This document shows, piece by piece, positions 18,467 through 29,038 of a DNA stretch of 64,000 nt (its first letter is position 1; every line of letters begins with the position of its first letter). The position numbers were made by a program, and so were the translations under genes. Origin of the DNA: Gemelliphila asaccharolytica (GTDB lineage Bacteria; Bacillota; Bacilli; Staphylococcales; Gemellaceae); NCBI RefSeq assembly GCF_001553005.1, contig NZ_KQ959861.1, positions 99,252 through 163,251 on the forward strand, given 5' to 3'. Below the pieces are notes generated by a model. The model saw only the letters and a list, made by a program, of their open reading frames with translations. It was not told where the DNA came from and made no database searches.

Positions 18467-19510
18467 TTATTCCTCTTGTTTTTTATTTGTTTTTATATCT
18501 ATTTTCCATCCTGTTAGTCTTGCAGCTAATCTTACATTTTGTCCCTTTTTTCCGATTGCTAATGACAATTGTCCTTCATCAACATTTACTATAGCTGTCT
18601 TATCCTCTTCACATAGTTTTATATCTAAAACTTTTGCAGGAGATAATGAGTTGATTATAAATTTATCAACTTCTTTATTCCATGGTATTATATCTATTTT
18701 TTCTTCATTTATTTCACTTAAAATATTATTAACTCTTATACCTGATGTACCTACACATGCTCCTACAGGGTCAATATTCTTGTTTTCCGAATAAACCGCT
18801 ATCTTAGTTCTTTCACCAGCTTCTCTAGATACAGATTTTATTTCTACAGTACCATCATAAATTTCTGGTACTTCTTTTTCAAATAACCTTTTTATAAAAT
18901 CGGGGTGAGTTCTAGAAACGAGTACGTGTGGTTTAGATCCTTTTGTAGGATTATCTACTTTTACAACATATACTTCAATCGATGTTTGAGGAACATAGAT
19001 TTCTCCTTTAACTTGATCTTTTTCTCCTAATATTGCCTCTATGTTTCCTAACTTGACATAGACATATCTAGAATCAACTCTATCTACATAACCAGATAAA
19101 ATTTCTCCTTCATATTTTACATATTTATTATATAAAACTTCCTTTTCAGCTTCTCTTAATCTTTGAATTAAAGCTTGTTTGGCAGCTTGTGCTGCTACTC
19201 TACCAAAATTTTCTGGAATGTCCTCTTCTTCATATATATCGCCGACTTCATATGCTGGATTGACTTTTAGTGCATCTTCTAATGAAAATTCTATTCTATC
19301 ATCGTATACTTCATTTACAACGTCTTTTCTTATTATGAATTTGTAATCTCCAGTATCTCTATCAAAATTAACTCTTACATTTTTAGAAGAATTATAATTT
19401 TTTTTATATGCAGATAATAATGCTAACTCTACTGCATCATATAAAATTTCTTTATCAATACCTTTTTCTTTTTCTATTAAATCAATTGCTTTAAGCAAAT
19501 TCTTGCTCAT
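18467..19510 (-). CDS. nusA: Transcription termination/antitermination factor NusA
   Basis: 347 aa. An N-terminal RNA-polymerase-binding domain (about 1-125) is followed by an S1 domain (about 132-200, GEILSGYVDRVDSRYVYVKLG) and two KH domains (about 205-345, with GACVGTSGIRV and LAIGKKGQNVRLAARLTGW). There is no C-terminal acidic-repeat region, as usual in Firmicutes. It modulates pausing and intrinsic termination. ATG follows GGAG. The operon leader carries an intrinsic terminator that NusA could act on (separate entry). Confidence 0.96.
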   Translation of the reverse strand: MSKNLLKAIDLIEKEKGIDKEILYDAVELALLSAYKKNYNSSKNVRVNFDRDTGDYKFIIRKDVVNEVYDDRIEFSLEDALKVNPAYEVGDIYEEEDIPENFGRVAAQAAKQALIQRLREAEKEVLYNKYVKYEGEILSGYVDRVDSRYVYVKLGNIEAILGEKDQVKGEIYVPQTSIEVYVVKVDNPTKGSKPHVLVSRTHPDFIKRLFEKEVPEIYDGTVEIKSVSREAGERTKIAVYSENKNIDPVGACVGTSGIRVNNILSEINEEKIDIIPWNKEVDKFIINSLSPAKVLDIKLCEEDKTAIVNVDEGQLSLAIGKKGQNVRLAARLTGWKIDIKTNKKQEE

Positions 19511-19543
19511 TTTTCTTCTCCTTTAAATAATAATACTAAATAA

Positions 19544-20008
19544 TTAAATTTTTATTGCTAATCTTATTTTCGAAATTTTTTTATATTCTATTTTTAAATC
19601 TTGCCATTTATTTTTATATTTATAATTTATTGTGACACCTATATCATTAACATTTTCTAAATATCCCAAAAATTCTTTAATTCCATTTATTTTTTCATAT
19701 GTTTTTACTAATACATATTTTCCTTTTGATCTTTTTATTTCTTCTAAATTTCTCAATGTTCTTTCTGCACCTGGCGAACATATTTCTAGATAATATCTTT
19801 CTTTTATGAAATCTTCTTCATCTAATTTGCTAGCAACTTTCTCTGTTAACGATACACAATCATCTATTGTAATTCCACTATCTTTATCAATGTAAATTCT
19901 TAAAAAATTTTCTTCATTTTCCTTTGTATATTCTACATCATACAAATAATATGTTGTGTCTTTAATTATCTCATATGTCAACTTTTTTATTTTTTCTATT
20001 ATTTCCAT
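19544..20008 (-). CDS. rimP: Ribosome maturation factor RimP
   Basis: 154 aa, normal for RimP, needed for 30S assembly. Family pattern: YYLYDVEYTKENEENFLRIYID, ITIDDCVSLTEKVASKLDEED, YYLEICSPGAERTL and a C-terminal Sm-like domain. It is first in the nusA-infB operon. No strong Shine-Dalgarno lies directly before ATG at 20008; the nearest purine run, GAAGGG, is about 15 bases upstream. Confidence 0.95.
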   Translation of the reverse strand: MEIIEKIKKLTYEIIKDTTYYLYDVEYTKENEENFLRIYIDKDSGITIDDCVSLTEKVASKLDEEDFIKERYYLEICSPGAERTLRNLEEIKRSKGKYVLVKTYEKINGIKEFLGYLENVNDIGVTINYKYKNKWQDLKIEYKKISKIRLAIKI

Positions 20009-20033
20009 AATTTATTATTTTGCCCTTCTTTTC

Positions 20034-20070
20034 AAATAAAAAGAGCGGAGAATATAATTCACCACCCTTC
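20034..20070 (-). terminator. Leader terminator (attenuator) of the rimP-nusA operon
   Basis: In the untranslated leader, minus-strand AGGGTGG (20062-20068) pairs with CCGCTCT (20042-20048), extended by GAA/TTC, and is followed directly by TTTTTATTT. It lies between the promoter and rimP, so it would stop transcription before the operon unless read through. In B. subtilis the nusA operon leader carries a NusA-dependent terminator giving autoregulation; this looks like the counterpart. Confidence 0.7.
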
Positions 20071-20071
20071 G

Positions 20072-20103
20072 GTTAATATATTAATTATAATTAATATATT
20101 AAC
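20072..20103 (-). promoter_or_regulatory. Perfect 32-bp palindrome over the rimP operon start site
   Basis: GTTAATATATTAATTA is followed directly by its exact complement (20072-20087 and 20088-20103, no loop). It covers the -10 and the predicted transcription start of the rimP operon. It could be a protein-binding operator. A plain terminator for rsmI is less likely because the minus-strand side has no T run, although a T-rich tract follows on the plus strand. Confidence 0.55.
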
Positions 20104-20124
20104 TTATTTTTTTATTTTTGTCAA
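20096..20124 (-). promoter_or_regulatory. Promoter of the rimP-nusA-infB operon
   Basis: Minus-strand -35 TTGACA (20119-20124, consensus), 17-base spacer, -10 TAATAT (20096-20101). The start would fall near 20089, giving a leader of about 80 bases before rimP that includes the attenuator. Confidence 0.7.
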
Positions 20125-20167
20125 ATTATAGCATTTTATAAACATTAAAATTTAATAAATATACTTT

Positions 20168-20995
20168 TTATAATTGTTTATGATATATTTCATAAATCTT
20201 TCTTTTAGCCAAATCATATTTTGCTGATACTTCTTTTATTGCATAAGAAGTTTTATATCCTTCTTTTATTAAAATATCAATTTCTTTTATAATTAGTTCA
20301 TTAGGAATTTCTTCTTTTTGAATTCTATGAGGTGAAATAATAAGCACAAATTCCCCTTTTTGTTTCAAAATTGAATCACTTATTAAATTTTTTATATTTG
20401 ATACTGTATCTGTTATAATTTCTTCATGAATTTTAGTTAATTCTCTGCCTACACTTATTAATCTTTTTGAATCAATTTTCTCTATTTCTTCTATCAAATT
20501 TTTAATTCTATGAGGTGACTCATAAATTATGCTAGTTAGATTATTTTTTAATATTTTATTTATCATAATATTACGATCAGTTTTTTTTCTTGATAAAAAA
20601 CCAAAAAAAGTAAAATTATATGACTCTATCCCACTTCCAACTAATGCTGTAAGAGCAGCGTTAGCTCCTGGAATAGGAACTACATTTATTCCATTTTCTT
20701 TACATTTTTTAACTAAAATATATCCGGGATCTGAAATACAAGGCATACCTGCGTCCGATACTAATGCTATGTTAGTTCCATTATTAAGTAATTTTATTAT
20801 TTTTTCACTAATTTTATTTTCATTATACTTATGGTATGAAATTAATTTTTTATTCTTAATTTCATAATGATTAAGTACTTTTAATGTGTTACGAGTATCT
20901 TCACATGCAATTATATCAACTAAATTTAATATTTTTAATGCTCTTATTGTAATATCATCCAAATTGCCAATAGGTGTTGCTACTAGATATAACAT
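20168..20995 (-). CDS. rsmI: 16S rRNA (cytidine-1402-2'-O)-methyltransferase RsmI
   Basis: 275 aa tetrapyrrole-methylase-fold enzyme. It has the family motifs LYLVATPIGNLDDITIRAL (N-terminus), CEDTRNT, LVSDAGMPCISDPG and VPIPGANAALTAL. It methylates C1402 in the ribosomal decoding centre. ATG overlaps the yazA stop as TAATG. The equivalent in B. subtilis is yabC, in the same place after yazA. Confidence 0.96.
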   Translation of the reverse strand: MLYLVATPIGNLDDITIRALKILNLVDIIACEDTRNTLKVLNHYEIKNKKLISYHKYNENKISEKIIKLLNNGTNIALVSDAGMPCISDPGYILVKKCKENGINVVPIPGANAALTALVGSGIESYNFTFFGFLSRKKTDRNIMINKILKNNLTSIIYESPHRIKNLIEEIEKIDSKRLISVGRELTKIHEEIITDTVSNIKNLISDSILKQKGEFVLIISPHRIQKEEIPNELIIKEIDILIKEGYKTSYAIKEVSAKYDLAKRKIYEIYHKQL

Positions 20996-21309
20996 TATAA
21001 TTTATTTTCCTCATTTATTTTTTTTATTAACATATTTTTTTCACTTGTCATATTTAGAGTAATATATTTTATTTTTTGTTTTTTTGTATATTTTTTTAAA
21101 ATAAATTCATTTTTTAAAGCTTCACTCTTTGTTTTAAATTCATCATAATAAACTAATTTGACAGGTGTCCTACCTCTTGTGTATTTACTTGCTTTTTTTA
21201 AATTATGTTTTAGTATTCTTAAATATAAATTATTAGTATATCCTATATAAAAAGTATTATCATTACATAATAAAATATATGTAAATTGTTTTTGATTACA
21301 CAATATCAT
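20995..21309 (-). CDS. yazA: YazA/YhbQ-type GIY-YIG domain protein
   Basis: 104 aa, single GIY-YIG domain: YILLCNDNTFYIGYTNNLYLRILKHN, RGRTPVKLVYYDEFKTKSEALKNEFILKK. The GIY-YIG Tyr pairs, the Arg and the catalytic Glu (in KNEF) are present. This UPF0213 family is thought to act on nucleic acids, but its role is not established. It overlaps the upstream methyltransferase by 14 bases and abuts rsmI. Confidence 0.9.
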   Translation of the reverse strand: MILCNQKQFTYILLCNDNTFYIGYTNNLYLRILKHNLKKASKYTRGRTPVKLVYYDEFKTKSEALKNEFILKKYTKKQKIKYITLNMTSEKNMLIKKINEENKL

Positions 21310-22027
21310 ACACTCTTTTCATTTCTTCAGTATACGTTCCATTATCATTATAAATATACAATGGTTTATCAATTTTCACATCTTTACTATTAGAAATATT
21401 ACCTTCTAATAAAATTATTTTAGAATTTTCCGACTCTTTTTTGCTATAGACAAATCTAATTCTTTTAATAGATATTTTATATTTTCTACATTTTTCTATT
21501 ATTTCAATCATTCTATATGTTCTATGCACTAAGAAAAAACTACCATTCTGTTTCAAAAGATATTTTATACTTTTTAAAACATCATCTATATTACATAATA
21601 TTTCATGTCTAGAAATATCATGATTTTCTTTTTTTCTAATTTTAGGCATAGATGACATAGTAAAATATGGCGGATTACATACTATATTATCAAAAGTTGA
21701 AGGATTAAAGATATTTTTTATATTCCTTAAATCTCCACATAATGGGGTAATATTTGATATTTTATTTATTTGTATATTTTTTTTTATTAAATCATTTAAT
21801 TCTTCTTGTATTTCTAAAGTGTATATTTCAGAATTTGTTTTTCTACTCAATAATAAGGAAACAACTCCACTGCCTGCACACATATCTAAAATTTTCTTGT
21901 TAGACTTTTTTACAACTTTCGAGAAATATGCTAAAAGAAATGAATCTGTAGAAACAGAATAATGATTTTCCAATTGTATTATTTTTAAATCTTTTGATAA
22001 AAAATCTATCTTTTCTACTTTTAACAT
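21296..22027 (-). CDS. yabB: tRNA1(Val) (adenine37-N6)-methyltransferase-like protein (YabB)
   Basis: 243 aa class I SAM-dependent methyltransferase. SAM-binding ILDMCAGSGVVSLLL (residues about 40-54) and the N6-adenine catalytic motif NPPY (in NIVCNPPYFT, about 114-123) are clear. In Bacilli this position (after holB, before yazA) is held by yabB, homologous to E. coli trmN6 which modifies A37 of tRNA-Val. A nearby ISRHE segment is also typical. The target is inferred from the family. Confidence 0.9.
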   Translation of the reverse strand: MLKVEKIDFLSKDLKIIQLENHYSVSTDSFLLAYFSKVVKKSNKKILDMCAGSGVVSLLLSRKTNSEIYTLEIQEELNDLIKKNIQINKISNITPLCGDLRNIKNIFNPSTFDNIVCNPPYFTMSSMPKIRKKENHDISRHEILCNIDDVLKSIKYLLKQNGSFFLVHRTYRMIEIIEKCRKYKISIKRIRFVYSKKESENSKIILLEGNISNSKDVKIDKPLYIYNDNGTYTEEMKRVYDIV

Positions 22028-22033
22028 ATTTAT

Positions 22034-22825
22034 TTACCTTATCTCTATATTTGATTTACACATTTCAAACAAAAAAGAATCTAATACTAGTCTAGCATTA
22101 ATATTATTTTCTAATTCATTTTTTGATTTCAATGCCAGTTCATATAGTTTATTTAAATATTGATTATTTTTAATATTGTTATATGTATATCTTAACAACA
22201 TACTAAAAAACACAGAAATATCTTTTTTCACCTTTAATTTATCCATAACATAAAAAATAACAAAAAACTCAGTTGGTGAATATTTCTTCAAAAATTCTTC
22301 AAAAACTTCTTTAACAAATTCTTCTTCATTACTTATTGTACTTAATTCGTTATTATTAAAATATCCTACATTTAGAATCTGACATCTTGAAATTATTGTA
22401 CTTATAACACTTTTAATTTTTGTAGTTGTTAAAAATATTAAAACATCTTTTGGAGGTTCTTCTAAAAATTTCAAAACAGCATTAGCTGCTTGAGATGTAA
22501 TGTTTTCTATGTTTTTTATCCAATATACCTTTTTATTTAATAAAGGAGAAATAGAAAAATTAAATTTTAAATTTTCAATATCTTCCTTTTTTATAGTTCC
22601 TTCTGTCTCAAGGCAGTAAAAATTAATATAGTTTTTTACATTTATTTGATTACATATTTTGCAACTATTACAATAATTTATTCCACTAGGGCAAAAAATT
22701 TTTTTTGTAAAAAGTAAAATAATATTATCTAACTCTTCTTCATTATTACTATGAAAAATATAAGCATGAGATAATTTATTTTTCATTATAATGTTGTCTA
22801 AATAATTTTCTAATTTATTTGCCAT
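22034..22825 (-). CDS. holB: DNA polymerase III delta' subunit
   Basis: 263 aa. It is an AAA+-fold clamp-loader subunit with a degenerate nucleotide site (no GxxxxGK), a zinc finger (CPSGINYCNSCKICNQI, about 45-61) and the SRC motif (IISRCQIL, about 145) that supplies an arginine finger. It is shorter than B. subtilis HolB (about 330 aa), with a reduced C-terminal collar domain. Its start overlaps tmk by 16 bases. Confidence 0.9.
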   Translation of the reverse strand: MANKLENYLDNIIMKNKLSHAYIFHSNNEEELDNIILLFTKKIFCPSGINYCNSCKICNQINVKNYINFYCLETEGTIKKEDIENLKFNFSISPLLNKKVYWIKNIENITSQAANAVLKFLEEPPKDVLIFLTTTKIKSVISTIISRCQILNVGYFNNNELSTISNEEEFVKEVFEEFLKKYSPTEFFVIFYVMDKLKVKKDISVFFSMLLRYTYNNIKNNQYLNKLYELALKSKNELENNINARLVLDSFLFEMCKSNIEIR

Positions 22826-23436
22826 TCCTTAAATTTTTCCTGAATTTTTTTTATAACAATCTCTTTTACACATTCTTGATCTTTATTAGCATCGACAACG
22901 CATATTCTATTATTATATTTTTTTAATAACTCTACATAACCCTTTTTTACATTATTATAAAATTTTTTATTTTCATTATCTAAAACATTATTTACCAAAC
23001 GGTTTCTAAGTCTGCTAGATGCTACATCGATATCCACATCCAAATATATAGTAAAATCAGGAGTTAGACCTTCAATAGCAAAATTATTTATATATAAAAT
23101 ATCTTCTTTTTTCAAACCACGACCATATACTTGATACGCTATAGAACTATCCAAAAATCTATCAGAAATTATTATCTTATTATTTTTTAAAGCTGGTATT
23201 ATTTTATTGACTACATGTTCTCTTCTACTGGCAGCAAACAATAATGCTTCTGTTTTTATATCTATTTTTTTATTAACAATAATTTCCCTTATATTTTCTG
23301 ATATTTCCGTTCCTCCAGGTTCTCTAGTCAAAATTATATCATAACCTAACTTTCCTAAATAATTATTTATATATTTAATAACCGTACTCTTCCCTGAACC
23401 GTCTATACCTTCTATTGTTATAAATTTTCCTTTCAT
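22810..23436 (-). CDS. tmk: Thymidylate kinase
   Basis: 208 aa. It phosphorylates dTMP to dTDP. Visible motifs: P-loop IEGIDGSGKST (residues 8-18), TREPGGTEISENIRE (37-51) and DRFLDSSIAYQVYGRGL (about 90-106, TMP-binding and lid start). ATG follows GGTGAGG. It is first in the cluster tmk-holB-yabB-yazA-rsmI. yaaQ, yaaR, yaaT and yabA, which lie between these genes in B. subtilis, are missing. Confidence 0.96.
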   Translation of the reverse strand: MKGKFITIEGIDGSGKSTVIKYINNYLGKLGYDIILTREPGGTEISENIREIIVNKKIDIKTEALLFAASRREHVVNKIIPALKNNKIIISDRFLDSSIAYQVYGRGLKKEDILYINNFAIEGLTPDFTIYLDVDIDVASSRLRNRLVNNVLDNENKKFYNNVKKGYVELLKKYNNRICVVDANKDQECVKEIVIKKIQEKFKEWQIN

Positions 23437-23476
23437 GACCTCACCAATACATTAAACAAAAGTAAAATATTTTTTA

Positions 23477-24130
23477 CTAATTGTTAATAGATTTTAAATA
23501 ATCATCCTTAAATTTTTTTATTCCTTCATCAGTTAACGGATGTTTTATTAATTGACATATTACTTTATAAGGAACAGTTACTATATCGCACCCTATTTTA
23601 GCACATTCTAAAACATGGATAGGATTTCTTATACTTGCAGCTATTATTTTAGAATTTATATTATATACATTAAAAATACTTACAATATCAGAAACTAATT
23701 TCATTCCATTATTAGAAATATCATCCAATCTACCTATAAAAGGAGAAACATAGTTTGCTCCTGCTGAAGCTGCTAAAAGAGCTTGAATAGGTGTGAAAAT
23801 TAATGTAACATTTGTTTTTATTCCTTCTTTTGAAAGTATAGATACAGCTTTCAAACCATTTTTAGTCATTGGTATTTTTACAACCATATTAGGATGAATA
23901 GCTGAAATTTTTCTTGCCTCATTTAATATATCCTCAGTTTTGTCTGTAGTAGCTTTTATTTCTCCACTTATAGGACCATTAACTATGCTTGTTATTTGAT
24001 TAATTACTTCATTAAAATTTTTTCCTTCTTTAGCAATAAGAGAAGGATTAGTAGTAACTCCAGAAATAACACCTAAATCGTAAGCTTTTTTTATATCATC
24101 AACATTAGCAGTATCTATAAAAAATTTCAT
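23477..24130 (-). CDS. Transaldolase / fructose-6-phosphate aldolase family protein
   Basis: 217 aa, the size of the small TalC/FSA-type (alpha/beta)8 barrel. It starts [36 protein letters not shown], and the Schiff-base Lys lies in [14 protein letters not shown] (about residue 84). [28 protein letters not shown] is the C-terminal family signature. Either transaldolase in the pentose phosphate pathway or fructose-6-phosphate aldolase; Firmicutes proteins of this type are mostly transaldolases. ATG follows AAGGGG. It is a single gene divergent from the plus-strand membrane protein. Confidence 0.92.
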   Translation of the reverse strand: MKFFIDTANVDDIKKAYDLGVISGVTTNPSLIAKEGKNFNEVINQITSIVNGPISGEIKATTDKTEDILNEARKISAIHPNMVVKIPMTKNGLKAVSILSKEGIKTNVTLIFTPIQALLAASAGANYVSPFIGRLDDISNNGMKLVSDIVSIFNVYNINSKIIAASIRNPIHVLECAKIGCDIVTVPYKVICQLIKHPLTDEGIKKFKDDYLKSINN

Positions 24131-24398
24131 TTATATTCCCCTTAATTATTATTCTATATATTAAACTATGTTATCATAATTATTTTTAAAAATCAATTAA
24201 GCTTAATTTCTTATTTTTTAGTATAATAAATACACTTTTAGTTTTTCTCTAACTTTTTAACATATTTTAAAAAACTTTTTGAATATAGGATATATTTAAT
24301 TATCTATGATATAATAAAAAGAGGAGTTATAAGGAATTAATTAAAATAAAACATTAAACTATACTCCTGTAATTGATTTATTATATATGGAGGTAAAA

Positions 24399-24746
24399 AT
24401 GAAAAATCATATCAAATATAGTCCATTTTTTTTATTTGTATTTACATTATTTACATTATCTGGTTTTCTATATTATTTTTCTATTAATAGAGTTCAGTAT
24501 TTAATTAGTTTAAATTTTATACTTTTTCCAATTATGATTTTTATTATTAATTTTATTTTTTCTTTTATATATGAAAAAATATATATTATTTTTTCTATTT
24601 TTATTTGTATTGCATATTTATTTCATTGTTTATTAATTTTAAATTTAGATATGGTGTTTTATATTTTTATTTTTTTTATTATTAGTTTATGTGCTCAATC
24701 AACAGGAATCTTAATCAAATTTATAAAAATTAAAATAGCAAAATAA
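24399..24746 (+). CDS. Small hydrophobic membrane protein, unknown
   Basis: 115 aa with four predicted membrane helices (about 9-28, 34-56, 59-81, 86-108) and short polar loops; the C-terminus is basic (KFIKIKIAK). No family recognised. The frame is open from ATG 24387, but GGAGG lies inside those codons and is correctly placed for ATG 24399, so I chose that. It is a monocistronic plus-strand gene between two minus-strand genes, with its own terminator. The 5' region has a TATAAT-like -10 near 24311, and the leader has AGGAGT/ACTCCT arms that could pair. Confidence 0.7.
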   Translation: MKNHIKYSPFFLFVFTLFTLSGFLYYFSINRVQYLISLNFILFPIMIFIINFIFSFIYEKIYIIFSIFICIAYLFHCLLILNLDMVFYIFIFFIISLCAQSTGILIKFIKIKIAK

Positions 24747-24774
24747 AAAAGTGATTTTATTAAATCACTTTTTT
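24745..24774 (+). terminator. Bidirectional terminator between convergent genes
   Basis: Perfect 13-bp stem AAAAAAGTGATTT (24745-24757) / AAATCACTTTTTT (24762-24774) with a 4-base loop. It overlaps the stop codons of both the plus-strand membrane protein and minus-strand rny, so it serves both directions. Confidence 0.9.
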
Positions 24775-26329
24775 ATTTTGCTATTTTAACTGCTCGAACT
24801 TCTCGTATAACATTTACTTTAATATTTCCTGGATATTGCATTGTTTCTTCTATTTTATTTTTTATTTCTTTTGCTACTTTAAAAGCTTTTGTATCATCTA
24901 TTTCTTCTGGATTTACAATTACTCTTATTTCCCTACCAGCTTGTATAGCATAAGTTTTTTCAACACCTTTATGTTGATTTGCAATTTCTTCTAAATTTTG
25001 CAATCTTTTTATATATGCTTCAAGTGATTCTCTTCTAGCTCCAGGTCTAGAAGCAGACAAGGCATCTGCAGCAGCCACAATTACTGATATAGGATCAATT
25101 ACTTCGCAATCACCGTGATGTGAAGCGATAGCATTCACTACAATAGGATGTTCTTTATATTTTGTAGCTAACATAACACCGATTTCTACATGTGAACCTT
25201 CTATTTCATGATCTATTGCTTTCCCAATATCATGTAATAATCCTGCTCTTCTAGCTAATTGAATATCTAATCCTAATTCTCCAGCTATTAGTCCAGAAAT
25301 ATATCCTACTTCGACAGAATGTTGTAAAGCATTTTGTCCATAACTAGTTCTATATTTCATTTTTCCTAATATTTTTATCAAGTCTGGATGCATATTATGA
25401 ATTCCTAAATCAAATGTTGTTTGTTCTCCAATTTCTCTTATAACCTGATCTATATTTTTTCTCGCTTTATCTACTGCTTCTTCTATTTTAGCAGGATGAA
25501 TTCGTCCATCAGATATCAACATATTTATAGCATTTTTTGCTACTTCTCTTCTTATAGGATCGAAACCAGAAAGAAGAACTGCCTCAGGTGTATCATCTAT
25601 TATCAAATCAACTCCTGTTAATGTCTCTAAAGCTCTTATATTTCTTCCTTCTTTTCCTATTATTCTACCTTTCATTTCATCATTGGGTAAATTAACAACT
25701 GATAATGTTGTTTCAGAAACAACATCAGAAGCATATCTCTGAATAGACTGCACTATTATTTCTCTAGCACGTTTATCTGCTATATTTTTAGCCTCAATTT
25801 CTCTATTTCTTATATAGATAGCTGTATCTCTATCCATTTCATCTTCTAATGAAGACATAATTTCATCTCGAGCTTGTTCTTCAGTTAAGTTTGCAATTCT
25901 CTGCAACTCTTGTTCTTGTTGAAATTTCAACTCATTCAATTCTATATTTTTTATTTCTATATTTTGAAGTTTTTCTTCTATTTTCAATTCTCTAGAGCTT
26001 ATTAATTCATCTTTTTTATTAACTAGCTCTGATTGTCTATCTAATATAGTTTCTTTTTGAATTAGTCTTTCTTCATTTTTCTTTATATCTTGTTTTTTTA
26101 ATTCTATTTCATTATTAGCATTATTTATAATTTCTTTTGCTTCTACCTGAGCAGAAATTAATTCCTTTTCTAAAACAAATTTTGCTTCTTTTTTAGCCTC
26201 ATTTATTATATATTCTGAATCTCTCTTTGATAAAACTAATTTTTTTTGAATAGTATTTTTGGCAACAAAATACCCTAATAAAATGCCAACAAGCAAAGTT
26301 GCAATTATTTCTATATAAAACATTTGCAA
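24773..26329 (-). CDS. rny: Ribonuclease Y
   Basis: 518 aa endoribonuclease that starts mRNA decay at the membrane in Firmicutes. N-terminal transmembrane helix (about 4-22), long coiled coil (about 30-200, Glu/Lys-rich), KH domain (about 205-270, [15 protein letters not shown]) and HD domain with [13 protein letters not shown] (about 365-377). Length matches the family (about 520 aa). It has its own consensus-like promoter and shares a terminator with the convergent gene. Confidence 0.96.
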   Translation of the reverse strand: MQMFYIEIIATLLVGILLGYFVAKNTIQKKLVLSKRDSEYIINEAKKEAKFVLEKELISAQVEAKEIINNANNEIELKKQDIKKNEERLIQKETILDRQSELVNKKDELISSRELKIEEKLQNIEIKNIELNELKFQQEQELQRIANLTEEQARDEIMSSLEDEMDRDTAIYIRNREIEAKNIADKRAREIIVQSIQRYASDVVSETTLSVVNLPNDEMKGRIIGKEGRNIRALETLTGVDLIIDDTPEAVLLSGFDPIRREVAKNAINMLISDGRIHPAKIEEAVDKARKNIDQVIREIGEQTTFDLGIHNMHPDLIKILGKMKYRTSYGQNALQHSVEVGYISGLIAGELGLDIQLARRAGLLHDIGKAIDHEIEGSHVEIGVMLATKYKEHPIVVNAIASHHGDCEVIDPISVIVAAADALSASRPGARRESLEAYIKRLQNLEEIANQHKGVEKTYAIQAGREIRVIVNPEEIDDTKAFKVAKEIKNKIEETMQYPGNIKVNVIREVRAVKIAK

Positions 26330-26374
26330 CCTCTCTTAAATATTTTTTGTGAAATTATACTTATCACATATCAA

Positions 26375-26403
26375 ATTTTACAATATATATATTTAATTGT
26401 CAA
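26375..26403 (-). promoter_or_regulatory. Promoter of rny
   Basis: Minus-strand -35 TTGACA (26398-26403), 17-base spacer, -10 TAAAAT (26375-26380), about 45 bases upstream of the rny start. Confidence 0.65.
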
Positions 26404-26426
26404 TAAAAGTTAAAATTTAAGTTACT

Positions 26427-26458
26427 TAAAAAAAAAAGATTGATGTAAAATCAATCTT
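26427..26458 (-). terminator. Intrinsic terminator after yajC
   Basis: 9-bp stem AAGATTGAT / ATCAATCTT (26436-26444 and 26450-26458) followed on the minus strand by about ten T. It ends the ftsW-queA-tgt-yajC transcript. Confidence 0.9.
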
Positions 26459-26473
26459 AAAATTATACTTATA

Positions 26474-26731
26474 CTATGATGCTAATCCTCTTATAGCTAC
26501 TCTTTCTAACTTAATTTCAGTTTTTTGTGATATTTTTAAAATAACCGTTGATGTCCCAATTTCTACAATTTCACCATATATTCCCGCAAAAGTTACAACT
26601 TTATCTCCTACCTTAAGTGATTCTTGTAGTAATTTAAGTTCCTTATTTCTTTTATTTTGTGGTCTTATTACAAAAAAATACATAAGTGCAAAAATCCCAA
26701 TAAAAATAACTATATTATAAATATTCTGCAT
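26474..26731 (-). CDS. yajC: YajC, preprotein translocase accessory subunit
   Basis: 85 aa. One N-terminal membrane helix (about 5-22, IVIFIGIFALMYFFVIRPQNK) is followed by a small soluble domain with LQESLKVGDKVVTFAGIYGEIVEIG, the family signature. YajC binds SecDF. It follows tgt, the standard queA-tgt-yajC order. Confidence 0.95.
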   Translation of the reverse strand: MQNIYNIVIFIGIFALMYFFVIRPQNKRNKELKLLQESLKVGDKVVTFAGIYGEIVEIGTSTVILKISQKTEIKLERVAIRGLAS

Positions 26732-26803
26732 AAAATTCTCCTATTCTCTATAAATTTCATTAATCTCAATTCTACTATATATTAATATAAAAATAAACTA
26801 TTT

Positions 26804-29000
<2,197 letters not shown>

Positions 29001-29038
29001 TTTTTCTCCTTAATTATTAGAATTAAATAAATAATTAT

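Noticed and set aside
24300-24398. T-box or other riboswitch in the leader of the plus-strand membrane protein
   Set aside because: Only a short AGGAGT/ACTCCT pair is present, with no T-box sequence and no terminator in the leader.
29001-29038. preQ1 riboswitch before queA
   Set aside because: Only 38 bases separate queA from ftsW and no preQ1 aptamer-like sequence is visible.
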